A stretch of DNA of 64,000 nt. Origin: Marivivens sp. Lineage in GTDB: Bacteria; Pseudomonadota; Alphaproteobacteria; Rhodobacterales; Rhodobacteraceae. The position numbers and the translations under genes were made by a program. Numbering within the stretch: the stretch's first letter is position 1; every line of letters begins with the position of its first letter. Location: NCBI GenBank assembly GCA_024642115.1, contig JAHEBU010000002.1, positions 372,001 to 436,000 of the forward strand, given 5' to 3'. The notes beneath the pieces were generated by a model. That model searched no databases. It was not told the DNA's origin and worked only from the letters and a program-made list of their open reading frames with translations. Shown piece by piece: positions 9,876 to 19,156 of the stretch.

Positions 9876-11249
9876 GTGCTCCCGGTCGACCTGACTGCGG
9901 CGCTCTCGGCTCTTCTGGGGCCGCGGCTATCCGTTTCGCGGGCCGACCGCGACCAGCATGGGGCGTCAGAAAGCCACTTTGCCCCGACCCCGCCGGATGC
10001 CGTCGCCTGGCCCGAGACCACCGAGGAGGTCGCGGCCATCGTCCGCCTGTGCGCCGCGCATGCCTGTCCGGTGATCGCCTTTGGGGCGGGCACATCGCTC
10101 GAAGGTCACACTTCGGCGGTGCGGGGCGGCCTGACGCTGGACATGGGGCGGATGAACGCTGTGATCGAGGTCAACGATCAGGACATGGACGCCCGCGTGC
10201 AACCGGGGATCACGCGCGAGGCGCTCAACTTCCATCTGCGCGACAGCGGCCTGTTCTTTCCGGTTGATCCGGGGGCCAATGCGACGCTGGGGGGCATGGC
10301 CGCAACGCGGGCCAGCGGGACGACAGCGGTTCGCTATGGCACGATGCGGGACAACGTGCTGGGGCTGAGTGTGGTGCTGGCTGATGGACGGGTGATCCGC
10401 ACAGGCAGTCGGGCGCGCAAATCCTCGGCAGGCTATGACATGACAGGGCTGTTCGTCGGGTCCGAGGGGACGCTGGGGATCATCACGGAACTCACGCTTA
10501 AACTGCGGGGACAGCCGCAGGCGATATCCTCTGCTGTTTGCGCCTTTGACAGCATCAGCGGCGCGGTGGATGCGGTCATCGAGACGATCCAGATGGGCGT
10601 GCCAATGGCGCGGATCGAATTTGTTGATGCGGCGACGGCGCTCGCCGTCAACGCGTATTCCGGGGCGGACTTCCCACCCCTGCCCCACCTTCTGCTCGAA
10701 TTTCACGGGACAGAAGCGGGCGTGGTCGAACAGGCCGAACAGGTCGCAGCCATCGTGGCCGACCACGGCGGGCAGGATTTCCGCTGGGCCACGAAAACCG
10801 AGGACCGAAATCGCTTGTGGGATATGCGGCACAAGGCCTATTGGGCGATCCTTGCCAGCCGCGCCGGGTGCCGCGCCATCGTCACCGACGTCTGTGTGCC
10901 GATTTCGAAGCTGGCGCAGGCGGTGTCCGAAACCCAGGTGGACATCGCGGCAAGCCCGATCAGCGGCCCGATCCTGGGCCATGTTGGCGATGGAAATTTC
11001 CACGCAATCCTGTTGATCGACCCCGCACGGACCGAAGAAGCGGCAGCCGCAGCAGAGCTTGCGCACCGCATGGCACAAAGGGCGCTGGCCCTTGGCGGCA
11101 CAGTGACAGGCGAACACGGCGTGGGAATGGGAAAACTGCCTTATATGCAGGCAGAACACGGCGACGCCTGGGCGCTGATGGGCGCGATCAAGAGGGCGAT
11201 AGACCCTGACGACCTGTTCAACCCTGGCAAAGTCGTTCCCGCGACCTGA
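9876..11249 (+). CDS. FAD-linked oxidase, GlcD / D-lactate dehydrogenase type
   Basis: 457 residues from GTG 9876, chosen because it lies directly behind the stop of the preceding gene and starts the conserved domain without overlap. The FAD_binding_4 (PCMH) domain shows FGAGTSLEGHTSAVRGG and the flavin-site run GSEGTLGIITELTLKLRG; the C-terminal FAD-oxidase domain ends with HGVGMGKLPYM and PDDLFNPGKVVP. This is the D-2-hydroxyacid dehydrogenase architecture (glycolate oxidase GlcD, D-lactate dehydrogenase Dld/LDHD). No glcE/glcF partners are adjacent, so a single-subunit D-lactate (or related hydroxyacid) dehydrogenase is the better guess. Confidence 0.9.
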   Translation: MLPVDLTAALSALLGPRLSVSRADRDQHGASESHFAPTPPDAVAWPETTEEVAAIVRLCAAHACPVIAFGAGTSLEGHTSAVRGGLTLDMGRMNAVIEVNDQDMDARVQPGITREALNFHLRDSGLFFPVDPGANATLGGMAATRASGTTAVRYGTMRDNVLGLSVVLADGRVIRTGSRARKSSAGYDMTGLFVGSEGTLGIITELTLKLRGQPQAISSAVCAFDSISGAVDAVIETIQMGVPMARIEFVDAATALAVNAYSGADFPPLPHLLLEFHGTEAGVVEQAEQVAAIVADHGGQDFRWATKTEDRNRLWDMRHKAYWAILASRAGCRAIVTDVCVPISKLAQAVSETQVDIAASPISGPILGHVGDGNFHAILLIDPARTEEAAAAAELAHRMAQRALALGGTVTGEHGVGMGKLPYMQAEHGDAWALMGAIKRAIDPDDLFNPGKVVPAT

Positions 11250-11263
11250 CGGGACTTGCTTTT

Positions 11264-11300
11264 CTTGACCACAAGGTCAAGATTTGGGTGACCCTAGGGT
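11264..11300. promoter_or_regulatory. Inverted repeats upstream of the LuxR-hydrolase gene
   Basis: Two short dyads lie in the 64-base gap: CTTGACC-ACAA-GGTCAAG (11264-11281, 7-base arms) and ACCCTAGGGT (11291-11300, perfect). The first could be the end of the FAD-oxidase transcript; the second sits 14 bases before ATG 11314 and has a spaced relative, ACCCT-GTTT-AGGGT, just behind the gene at 13101-13114. A binding site for the encoded LuxR-type regulator is possible but unproven. Confidence 0.45.
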
Positions 11301-11313
11301 AAGTCTGCCAGCA

Positions 11314-13092
11314 ATGACCCCGGACAAGGAAACCCCCGACGAGACCCTCGCCGACGAGGTGATCGACCGCCTCTATGAGGTGGCCGTTGATCCCACACGC
11401 TATGAGGCCTTGCTGGACCGGTGGGAGGCGATGATCGGCCCGCAACGGCTGAGCGCCAACGAAGCCGACGAACCGTCTGCGACGCGGATCGGTCTCAAAC
11501 AATTCGAAGGCCATGTGCAACGGGCCGAACAGGTTCTGGACCGGGTATTCAGCGAACCCGGACACGTCGGCAGCGTCGAGGCCGCATTGGGCCAGATCGA
11601 CCGGGTGGCCGCCTTTGCCGCCGACCGGTCGCTGACAGTGATCGGGGCAAATATGGCGGCGGCCAGCGCGCTTGGCATCACCAAGGGGGCGGCCGTATCG
11701 GGGATCGCCTTGGAAGAGGGCGAGGCAGAGCTGTTGGCCGCCCAGATCAACCGCCTGTTCGGGGGCAATGCGGCGGCGGCACCGATGGTGGTCCGGGCGC
11801 GGGGCAGCCGGTCGGACCGGATTGTGGTGTTTCACCTGCGGCTGATCCGTCCTGACGCAGGCACCCCCTACGTCCTAGCCATCACGTCGGAAATGGGCTG
11901 GCCTACAGGATTTGACGAGGTGTTGCGCCGCGCCTTTGACCTGACCCGCGCCGAAACCGAAGTGGTTCGCGCAATGGCCGAAGGCCAGAGTCTGGCCGAT
12001 ATCGCAACTGACCGGGGCCGCAGCCTCGACACCATCCGCGCCCAGCTCAAATCCATCATGTCCAAAACCGAAACGCGGACGCAGGCCGAACTGGTCCGGC
12101 TGACGCTGTCCACGATGGAGATGACCCACTTTTCGGACGTGGCCATCGCAAACGTGCCGCAGAACTCGACCGGCTTCGACACGCTGGTCCCGCGCCCGTT
12201 TCAGCGGATCACAACGGCGGACGGGCGGCGGCTGGACTATCTGATCCTGGGGGACCCGCACGGGTTGCCGATCTTTTTCTTCCCGCTCGATTACGGACTG
12301 GTCCGCTGGCCTGCGAGCGCCGAAGCCGAAGCAGCGCGGCGGGGTATCCGCATCGTGGTTCCCATCCGCCCCGGATATGGCAATTCGACCAGCCTGCCCA
12401 AGGGCACGCCCTATATGGCGCAACTGGTCGATGACATGATCGCGCTGATGGACCATCTGGGCATCCGGCGCATGCCCTTTGTCACGATGGGCGGGGACAG
12501 CCTGATCGCGATGGCCCTGCACGCCGCCTACCCCGAACGGATCAACGCCCTCATCGCCTGCGCCGGTGTCCTGCCGATGACCCGGCGCGTACAATACGAA
12601 CGGATGGACAAATGGCACCGCTTCATCCTTGCGGGCGCTCGATATACGCCGCACCTGCTACCCTTCATGGTCAAGGCGGGCTTTGCCTTGGCCCGGCGGC
12701 TGGGAAAACGCGGCTTTGTCCACGCGGTCTATGGAGATTCCAAGGCGGACGTCGCCACCTTTGAAATACCAGAGGTGTTCGAGGCGATGGTCTGCGGGTC
12801 CGAAGTGTCGTTGTCCGAAACGCACAGCGCCCACGATGCCTTTTCCCGCGAGGTGATCCATCACGAAACCACCGACTGGACTGCCGAAGTGGCTGCGCTC
12901 AAAGGGTCTATCCCGGTGCATTTCCTGAACGGGTTGCAGGACCCTCAGGTCCCCCCCGGCACGCTGGCCGAATTTCGAGAGGATTACCCTTGGATTGATT
13001 TTCGCGTCTATCCGGACGCGGGCCAATTGCTGTTTTTCCTCAAATGGCGGGACGTTTTGGGGCTGGTGACGCCCTATCTTTTGAAACCGTGA
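11314..13092 (+). CDS. LuxR-type HTH regulator fused to alpha/beta-hydrolase
   Basis: 592 residues from ATG 11314 (a TTG at 11284 is possible). Residues about 1-190 form an N-terminal sensor-like region without a recognised domain. Residues about 205-270 (FDLTRAETEVVRAMAEG... SLADIATDRGRSLDTIRAQL) are a LuxR-family helix-turn-helix. From about residue 290 to the end is an alpha/beta-hydrolase fold with the strand DYLILGDPHGLPIFFFP, the oxyanion-side RPGYGNS, and an elbow MGGDSLIAMALHAAYPERI in which the serine is the likely nucleophile; a late histidine was not assigned. The gene may sense or hydrolyse a small ester or lactone while binding DNA. Neighbours are the FAD oxidase upstream and recN (convergent) downstream. 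Confidence 0.85.
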   Translation: MTPDKETPDETLADEVIDRLYEVAVDPTRYEALLDRWEAMIGPQRLSANEADEPSATRIGLKQFEGHVQRAEQVLDRVFSEPGHVGSVEAALGQIDRVAAFAADRSLTVIGANMAAASALGITKGAAVSGIALEEGEAELLAAQINRLFGGNAAAAPMVVRARGSRSDRIVVFHLRLIRPDAGTPYVLAITSEMGWPTGFDEVLRRAFDLTRAETEVVRAMAEGQSLADIATDRGRSLDTIRAQLKSIMSKTETRTQAELVRLTLSTMEMTHFSDVAIANVPQNSTGFDTLVPRPFQRITTADGRRLDYLILGDPHGLPIFFFPLDYGLVRWPASAEAEAARRGIRIVVPIRPGYGNSTSLPKGTPYMAQLVDDMIALMDHLGIRRMPFVTMGGDSLIAMALHAAYPERINALIACAGVLPMTRRVQYERMDKWHRFILAGARYTPHLLPFMVKAGFALARRLGKRGFVHAVYGDSKADVATFEIPEVFEAMVCGSEVSLSETHSAHDAFSREVIHHETTDWTAEVAALKGSIPVHFLNGLQDPQVPPGTLAEFREDYPWIDFRVYPDAGQLLFFLKWRDVLGLVTPYLLKP

Positions 13093-13401
13093 CCCCGTTT
13101 ACCCTGTTTAGGGTATGACGAGCCGCTGCGATTCGACCTAAGGTTTGTGTATTCCAGACGTTTGTTTGTATTCGCCGAAAGGCACAGAGCATATACTTCG
13201 GGGCGCGAGATGGAGGTGAGTGGCCGGACCGCGCGATACATTGATCTGTAAACGGGGGCGGTGTGGGTGATGGCAATGGCGCGACTGTATTCACGCGCTA
13301 CACATCATCTGGCCGCCCTCGGTTTTACTTTGGAACACCGGCCAATCTGGGTGGTGACTGGGCGCGGCCTTGGCGTTTTTGCCGGGCAGCGATTGGCCCG
13401 T
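13093..13401. other. Intergenic gap with dyad and possible gene remnant
   Basis: Holds ACCCT-GTTT-AGGGT (13101-13114) right after the hydrolase gene, which may act as terminator or operator. A plus-strand reading from 13263 contains YTSSGRPRFYFGTPANLGGDW and then, after an apparent +1 shift, LPGSDWPVYTLI running into the recN stop. This looks more protein-like than random but matches nothing I can name; it may be a decayed fragment. Confidence 0.35.
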
Positions 13402-15051
13402 CTATACGCTCATCAACGCGCGGGCAGCAGCGCGGGCCTCGTCGGTGATCCGATCTCCGGACAGCATCCGTGCAATCTCGTCCACCCGGTCGAGGGTGGC
13501 CAAAGGCACGACGGTTGAGGTCGTGCTGTCACTGTCCTGCCGTTTTTCAACCCGCCAGTGATGCCCGCCCAGGGCCGCGACCTGCGGCGAATGGGTGACG
13601 ACCAGCACTTGGCCGGTCCGGGCCAGATCGACCAGTCGGCGGCCCACGGCATCGGCCGTGGCCCCGCCGACACCCCGGTCAATCTCGTCGAAAATCAGCG
13701 TCAGCCCTTCGCCCGCCTGCGTCAGACATACCTTGAGAGCCAGCAAAAATCGGCTCAGTTCGCCGCCTGACGCGATCTTGTTCAGCGGTCCCGGTGGCGC
13801 GCCGGGATTGGTGGCCACCGTAAACGACACCGCATCGCGCCCGTCCGGCCCCGGTTCGGCGGGCGTAATTTCGGTGGCGAACACGGCCCGCTCCATCTTG
13901 AGCGGAGCAAGTTCGGCGACCATGGCAAGGTCAAGCGATTTGGCAGCCTTGGTCCGGGCGGCGGTCAGGGCGGCGGCGGCGGCGTCAAAGGCCGCCTCGG
14001 CCTCGGTCACGGCCTGTTGCAGCGCCTTGATCCCCTTGGCCCCGCCATCAAGCAGGTCCAGTCGCGCGCGCAGACCCATGGCAAAGGTGCCCAGATCATC
14101 AGGCAGCACATTGTGTTTGCGCGCCTGACCGCGAATTGCAAAGAGCCGCTCTTCGACCTCTTCCAGACGGGCCGGGTTGAAGGTGAGGGCATCCAGACAG
14201 GCCTCGACCCCCGACTGCGCCTCGCCCAGTTCGACCATTGCCCGCTCCAGCGCGGCCAAAGGGGCATCCAGCCGGCCCTCGGCCTTGGCCTCCACCCCCT
14301 GCAACCAGCGCATCGCGTCCGACAGGCTGCCTTCGGCCCCTTCAAATGACAAAGCCTGCAAGGCGCGGGCGATGTCGGTGCGGATCTTTTCGGCCGATTG
14401 CATCAGGCGGCGATCGGCGTCCAGCACAGCCTCTTCGCCGGGTTCGGGGGACAGTTTGTCCAGTTCGGCCACGGCATGACGCAGAAAATCCTCTTCGGCC
14501 TTTACCTCGGCCACGCGGGCCTGAGCGGCGTCCAGCGCCTTGCGGCTGTGGGACAAGGCCCGCCATGCCGCACGGCTCGCCTCGATCAGCGGGGCGGCAT
14601 CGGCGAACATATCCAATAGCTGGCGATGGCCGCGCGGGTTGAGAAGGCCGCGGTCGTCATTCTGGCCATGCAGTTCGACCAGCGTGTCCGACAAGGCGCG
14701 CAAAACCTCGCCAGACACGCGGCGGTCGTTGACCCACGCCGTCTTGCGACCGTCTGCGGTATTGATCCGGCGCAGGATCAACTCGTCCTCTTCGGGCAAA
14801 CCCGCCTCGGTCAGAACGGCGCGGGCGGGGTGTCCGGCGGGCAGGTCAAAGACTGCGATGACTTCGCCCTGCGCCGCCCCGGCGCGGACCAACTCGGCCC
14901 TGCCCCGCCAGCCCAGAACAAAGCCCAAGGCGTCCAGCAGGATCGACTTTCCCGCCCCCGTCTCGCCGGTCAGCACGTTCAGGCCCGGCTGAAATTCAAG
15001 CGAAAGCCGGTCGATGATGAGCATGTCCGAAATGTCGAGGCCGCGCAGCAT
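13402..15051 (-). CDS. recN: DNA repair protein RecN
   Basis: 549 residues, ATG 15051. SMC-like ATPase used in recombinational double-strand-break repair. It opens with MLRGLDISDMLIIDRLSLEF and the Walker A loop GETGAGKS (about residues 29-36), followed by VELHGQNDDR near residue 132; a coiled-coil core follows; the C-terminal part has IASGGELSRFLLALKV (ABC signature), LTLIFDEIDRGVGG (Walker B and D-loop) and VLVVTHSPQVAA (switch histidine). Length matches the family. It is the last gene of the dcw-lpxC-bamD-recN run on the minus strand; 175 bases with two palindromes separate it from bamD. Confidence 0.97.
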   Translation of the reverse strand: MLRGLDISDMLIIDRLSLEFQPGLNVLTGETGAGKSILLDALGFVLGWRGRAELVRAGAAQGEVIAVFDLPAGHPARAVLTEAGLPEEDELILRRINTADGRKTAWVNDRRVSGEVLRALSDTLVELHGQNDDRGLLNPRGHRQLLDMFADAAPLIEASRAAWRALSHSRKALDAAQARVAEVKAEEDFLRHAVAELDKLSPEPGEEAVLDADRRLMQSAEKIRTDIARALQALSFEGAEGSLSDAMRWLQGVEAKAEGRLDAPLAALERAMVELGEAQSGVEACLDALTFNPARLEEVEERLFAIRGQARKHNVLPDDLGTFAMGLRARLDLLDGGAKGIKALQQAVTEAEAAFDAAAAALTAARTKAAKSLDLAMVAELAPLKMERAVFATEITPAEPGPDGRDAVSFTVATNPGAPPGPLNKIASGGELSRFLLALKVCLTQAGEGLTLIFDEIDRGVGGATADAVGRRLVDLARTGQVLVVTHSPQVAALGGHHWRVEKRQDSDSTTSTVVPLATLDRVDEIARMLSGDRITDEARAAARALMSV

Positions 15052-15126
15052 CGGGGCTCTGCAATTCCTGTGGGTTTCACTGGCTGTCTTATCGCATCTG
15101 GCGGTCTGCGGTGCCAGCGGAATCAG

Positions 15127-15218
15127 GGCGGGTCAAGACCCGCCTTACGCAAGGGGTGGTATGAAGCGGATCCTGACCAGCCCAGATATCGACTTTTCTT
15201 GAGCTGGGTTTAAACCCA
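15127..15218. repeat. Two short palindromes between bamD and recN
   Basis: GGCGGGTC-AA-GACCCGCC (15127-15144) and TGGGTTTAAACCCA (15205-15218) are both members or relatives of the GGTGGGT...ACCCACC palindrome family found elsewhere in the window (26741, 31108, 60241, 61968). In the bamD to recN transcript they would form stable hairpins. Confidence 0.7.
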
Positions 15219-15229
15219 ACTTACCCCGA

Positions 15230-16108
15230 TTACAGCCACTTGCCCTGAATGGTCTGACGGTAAATGGCCGACAGCCAGTTGTCGCCCAGCGACCGCATTT
15301 CCAGGCCCCGCCCGGTCAACAGCGCGTAACTGTCCTGATACCATTCGGTCGATTGGAAGTTATGCCCCAGAATCGCTCCGGCCGACTGCGCCTCGTCCGT
15401 CAGGCCCAGCGACAGGTAACATTCGACGAGCCTGTGCAGCGCCTCTGGCGTGTGGCTGGTGGTCTGGAACTGTTCGACAACCACCCGGAACCGGTTGGCC
15501 GCCGCGGCAAAGTTGTTCCGCTTGAGATAGTAGCGCCCGATTTCCATCTCCTTGGCAGCAAGGTGATCAAAGGCGAGGTCGAATTTCAGGATCGACGAGC
15601 GGGCATATTCGCTGTCGGGATATTTCTCGATCACCTGACGCAGCGCCTGCAACGCCTGAAAGGTCAGCCCCTGATCGCGGCCGACTTCGTCGATCTGATC
15701 GTAATAGGACAAGGCCAACAGGTATTGGGCATAGGCCGCGTCTTCCTGCGTGGGATAAAAATCAAGATAGCGCTGCGCGGCGGCCCGGCTGTTGGGATAG
15801 TCGCGTCCCTGATGATAGGCAAACGCCTGCATGATCAGCGCGCGCTGGGACCACTGGGAATAAGGATACAACCGTTCGATTTCACCGAAATAGAAAGCAG
15901 CATCGCTGGGCTTGCCCTTTTCCAGTTCGAATTCGCCGCGTGTATAGATCTCTTCGGGCGTATAATTATCCAGCGCGCCCCGCACTTTGGGATCAAAAAC
16001 GCTGCATGCGGCAACGATTGCCACGATCGAAAGGGACAACGCCACCCGACCGAGCCTGCGGCCCGTCGTTTGCCCTTCAGGCCCCGACCCGATTTTGCGG
16101 CCTGACAT
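15230..16108 (-). CDS. bamD: Outer-membrane assembly lipoprotein BamD
   Basis: 292 residues from ATG 16108 (GTG 16114 is a poorer alternative). Essential BAM-complex lipoprotein that acts with BamA to insert outer-membrane beta-barrel proteins. The N-terminus has a basic segment, a hydrophobic stretch and a lipobox IVAACS (lipidation at that cysteine, about residue 36). The rest is made of TPR-like helices, including YPYSQWSQRALIMQAFAYHQ and RFRVVVEQFQTTSHTPEALHRLVECY, typical of BamD/ComL. Its position between lpxC and recN is conserved in Rhodobacterales. It is probably read from the lpxC side as part of an envelope-biogenesis operon. Confidence 0.95.
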   Translation of the reverse strand: MSGRKIGSGPEGQTTGRRLGRVALSLSIVAIVAACSVFDPKVRGALDNYTPEEIYTRGEFELEKGKPSDAAFYFGEIERLYPYSQWSQRALIMQAFAYHQGRDYPNSRAAAQRYLDFYPTQEDAAYAQYLLALSYYDQIDEVGRDQGLTFQALQALRQVIEKYPDSEYARSSILKFDLAFDHLAAKEMEIGRYYLKRNNFAAAANRFRVVVEQFQTTSHTPEALHRLVECYLSLGLTDEAQSAGAILGHNFQSTEWYQDSYALLTGRGLEMRSLGDNWLSAIYRQTIQGKWL

Positions 16109-16238
16109 CAACACGCCCCCGACATCTCTTGCCCGTTTTGGAGGGCAATCACGCCCCCGGTTGGCTCATGGTCTAGCACAGAAAAATCGGGGGCAAAATG
16201 CCTTTTCCCAAGCCACGGTTCACCGTTACGGAACCAGC

Positions 16239-17159
16239 TCAGGCGACCGCCGGAAGGTCGGCCAGATGGACCCCTACTCCGGGCAGACGCGCGGCAATGC
16301 GGTCGTCGCAGATGACCCAGGTCCAGGCATCAGGTTGGGCCATCAGGGCGCGCAGCAGGCGGTTGGTCATTGCATGTCCTGCCCGCACCCCGGTATACCG
16401 ACCCAGGATCGGCGCCCCCGCTGTGGACAGATCGCCCAAGGCATCCAGCATCTTGTGGCGCACCGCCTCGTCGGGATGGCGAAGGCCACCGGGCGACAGC
16501 ACCTCGGCCCCGTCGACGACGACGGCGTTTTCCAGCGTCCCGCCCAAGGCGAGCCCCTGCGCGCGCATCGCTTCGACATCGGCCTGACGGCAAAAGGTCC
16601 GGCTGTCAGACAATTCGCGGACAAAACTGCCGTTGGCCATGTTCAGCGTCTTGGACTGCTGACCGATCGCGGCATCCTCGAAATCAATGGAAAAGTCGAT
16701 TTGCAAGGTCGTGGCGGGCGACAGGCGGGCAACCGCGAGGCCATGACGCACTTCGACGGTCCTCAGAATTTCAATCGCGCGCAACGGGGCATTCAGGCGG
16801 GTCAGCCCGGCCCGGACCAGTCCGTTGACAAAGGCCGCCGCACTCCCGTCCAGGATCGGCACTTCCGGCCCGTCGATGTCGATCAGGGCGTTATGCACAC
16901 CGCAGCCCGCCAAGGCTGCCATCAGGTGTTCGATGGTCGATACGCTGACGCCCGCGCCGTTGACGACCCGGGTGTTGAGCGGGAATTCCTGCACATGATC
17001 CCAGCGGGCCGGAACCCGGGTATCGCGCCCTGACAGATCAACCCGACGGAACACGATCCCATGGTCAGCAGGTGCTGGCCGCACGACCAGACGAACCGGT
17101 TTGCCGGAATGCAAGCCGGTTCCTTCAAAGGGAACTGCAGTCTGTATTGTGGTCTGCAC
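16239..17159 (-). CDS. lpxC: UDP-3-O-acyl-N-acetylglucosamine deacetylase
   Basis: 306 residues, GTG start at 17159 preceded by a GAGG site. Zn2+ deacetylase for the committed step of lipid A synthesis, cytosolic. Zinc ligands are visible: the histidine of STIEHLMAALAGCGVHNA (about residue 79) and the histidine and aspartate of RHPDEAVRHKMLDALGD; the catalytic base region is IDGPEVPILDGS and the late histidine is in RAGHAMTNRLL. Length matches the family. It lies downstream of ftsZ, separated by a strong bidirectional terminator at 17296-17323, so lpxC-bamD may have a separate promoter in 17160-17290. Confidence 0.97.
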   Translation of the reverse strand: MQTTIQTAVPFEGTGLHSGKPVRLVVRPAPADHGIVFRRVDLSGRDTRVPARWDHVQEFPLNTRVVNGAGVSVSTIEHLMAALAGCGVHNALIDIDGPEVPILDGSAAAFVNGLVRAGLTRLNAPLRAIEILRTVEVRHGLAVARLSPATTLQIDFSIDFEDAAIGQQSKTLNMANGSFVRELSDSRTFCRQADVEAMRAQGLALGGTLENAVVVDGAEVLSPGGLRHPDEAVRHKMLDALGDLSTAGAPILGRYTGVRAGHAMTNRLLRALMAQPDAWTWVICDDRIAARLPGVGVHLADLPAVA

Positions 17160-17295
17160 GGCGTCTGCCTCGGGTTTAGTCGTTTGTTGAGGATGAATTA
17201 AGGATTACGCGCCCGTCACTCAACTCACTCTTTGCAACCGACTGAAACATCCGCACAACGTGACGGAGCGGAATGTAACATCATGATAAGAAACG

Positions 17296-17323
17296 AAAAA
17301 GCCGCCCGGTCCGGGCGGCTTTT
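17296..17323. terminator. Strong bidirectional terminator between ftsZ and lpxC
   Basis: AAAAA-GCCGCCCGG-TCCGGGCGGC-TTTT: a 9-base GC stem with a minimal loop, A-run on the left and T-run on the right, so it works on the minus strand after ftsZ (stop 17344). It marks the end of the murC-to-ftsZ transcript. Confidence 0.88.
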
Positions 17324-17343
17324 CATGACAGGTTCGTGTGGGA

Positions 17344-18969
17344 TCAGTTGGCCTGACGGCGCAGGAAAGCAGGAATCTCGATCCGCTCCTGATCGGGGTC
17401 GGTCTCGGGCTCGTCGCGGAAGGCGCTGACCTGAGGCTGCTGTCGGGCGGGCTGCCCCTGCTCTGCCCCGTGGCCAGTCATCCGGTTGATCAGCGAATTG
17501 ATCCCGAACTTGGGGCGATCGTGCTCGGCCGCGGCGGCAGGACGCTGGGCAACCGGCGCACTGGGCTGGCGGTTCACGGCAGCCTGCAAACGGGCCAACG
17601 CTTCGGGCGAGGGCGTGCCAGGACTCGGCGCGCGCGGAGCCACAAAGGTTTCTGCGGGCGCTTCCATCGCGGGTTCGGGGCGCGGACGATAGGCGGGCGG
17701 CGGCAACTCGTTGGTTTCGATTTCACCTTCGTAGTCGTCAAAGATGTCCTCTGCCTGTTCGCTGGCGGTCTCGTATTCGTCATCAAACAGGGTGGGTTCG
17801 GGTTGCGGCGCGGGCTGAGGGGCCGGCTGGGGCGTTGCCGCGCGGGCGGCAACGGGGGCTGACGTGCGGGCCGCAACCGGGGCTGACGCCGCGACCGGAC
17901 GTGCCGCAGGTTGAGGCTGGCGCACTGGCTCTTCGACGGCAACCGATTGCTTGAGCGGGGTCGACATCGACCGGCGCGGCAACGGCATATCGTTATAGCG
18001 GATGGCGGCGTCGATGCCGGTGGCCACAACGGACACGCGCATCTTGCCTTCCATCGACATGTCGAGCGTGGAGCCCACGATGATGTTCGCCTCGGGGTCG
18101 ACCTTTTCACGGATCTTGTTGGCGGCCTCGTCCAGTTCGAACAGGGTCAGGTCATAGCCGCCTGTGATGTTGATCAGCACGCCACGCGCACCTTCCAGGC
18201 TGATTTCGTCGAGCAGCGGGTTGGCAATGGCCTTTTCGGCGGCTTCGATGGCGCGGTTTTCGCCCTCGGCCTCGCCGGTCCCCATCATCGCCTTGCCCAT
18301 CTCGTCCATCACGGCGCGAACGTCGGCAAAGTCGAGGTTGATCAGGCCGGGGCGCACCATCAGGTCGGTCACGCCTTTGACACCCTGATAAAGCACGTCA
18401 TCGGCCAGCGCGAAGGCTTCGGTAAAGGTGGTGCGTTCGTTGGCCAGCCGGAACAGGTTCTGGTTGGGGATGATGATGAGGGTATCGACGACCTTTTGCA
18501 GGGCTTCGATCCCGGCATCGGCCTGCGCCATGCGCTTGGCCCCTTCAAACTGGAACGGCTTGGTCACGACGCCCACGGTCAGCACGCCCAATTCACGGGC
18601 GGCCTGCGCAATGATCGGCGCGGCACCCGTCCCGGTGCCCCCGCCCATACCTGCGGTGATGAAGCACATGTGCGCGCCGGCCAGATGATCGACGATCTGT
18701 TCAATTGATTCTTCGGCGGCGGCGGCGCCGACGGTCGCGCGGGCTCCTGCCCCCAAACCTTCGGTGACCTTGATCCCCATCTGGATCTTGGCGGTCGCTT
18801 TGGACTGCTGAAGCGCCTGAGCGTCGGTGTTGGCGACCACGAATTCGACGCCATCCAGTTCTTTTTCAATCATATTGTTGACAGCGTTGCCGCCTGCGCC
18901 ACCCACACCGAACACGGTGATCCGCGGCTTCAGTTCTTCGTGCCCGGGAAGGGAGAGGTTCAGTGTCAT
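17344..18969 (-). CDS. ftsZ: Cell division protein FtsZ
   Basis: 541 residues, ATG 18969. Tubulin-like GTPase that forms the Z-ring. Contains the N-terminal [13 protein letters not shown], the tubulin signature [12 protein letters not shown], and the T7-loop [11 protein letters not shown]. Residues 320-520 are a long, proline/alanine-rich linker with acidic patches, as usual in alphaproteobacteria, ending in the conserved C-terminal peptide [11 protein letters not shown] that binds FtsA and other tethers. The gene follows ftsA on the minus strand with a 187-base gap that may hold a promoter, and ends before a strong terminator. Confidence 0.98.
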   Translation of the reverse strand: MTLNLSLPGHEELKPRITVFGVGGAGGNAVNNMIEKELDGVEFVVANTDAQALQQSKATAKIQMGIKVTEGLGAGARATVGAAAAEESIEQIVDHLAGAHMCFITAGMGGGTGTGAAPIIAQAARELGVLTVGVVTKPFQFEGAKRMAQADAGIEALQKVVDTLIIIPNQNLFRLANERTTFTEAFALADDVLYQGVKGVTDLMVRPGLINLDFADVRAVMDEMGKAMMGTGEAEGENRAIEAAEKAIANPLLDEISLEGARGVLINITGGYDLTLFELDEAANKIREKVDPEANIIVGSTLDMSMEGKMRVSVVATGIDAAIRYNDMPLPRRSMSTPLKQSVAVEEPVRQPQPAARPVAASAPVAARTSAPVAARAATPQPAPQPAPQPEPTLFDDEYETASEQAEDIFDDYEGEIETNELPPPAYRPRPEPAMEAPAETFVAPRAPSPGTPSPEALARLQAAVNRQPSAPVAQRPAAAAEHDRPKFGINSLINRMTGHGAEQGQPARQQPQVSAFRDEPETDPDQERIEIPAFLRRQAN

Positions 18970-19156
18970 ACTCTGTCCGCCTGTCTGTTACACTGTTGTG
19001 CTTTTGGCCCGTCCCACGGGCGTTCTTGCCTAAATTGGACCGATCCTAGCCGCTTGATGCCCCAAGGTCACGGAAAAAACATCCAAAAACCACAAAATCT
19101 GGATGAGTCTGCGACGCCTTCCGCTTGATTTCGGCCAATAGGCGAAATCTTGCGTA

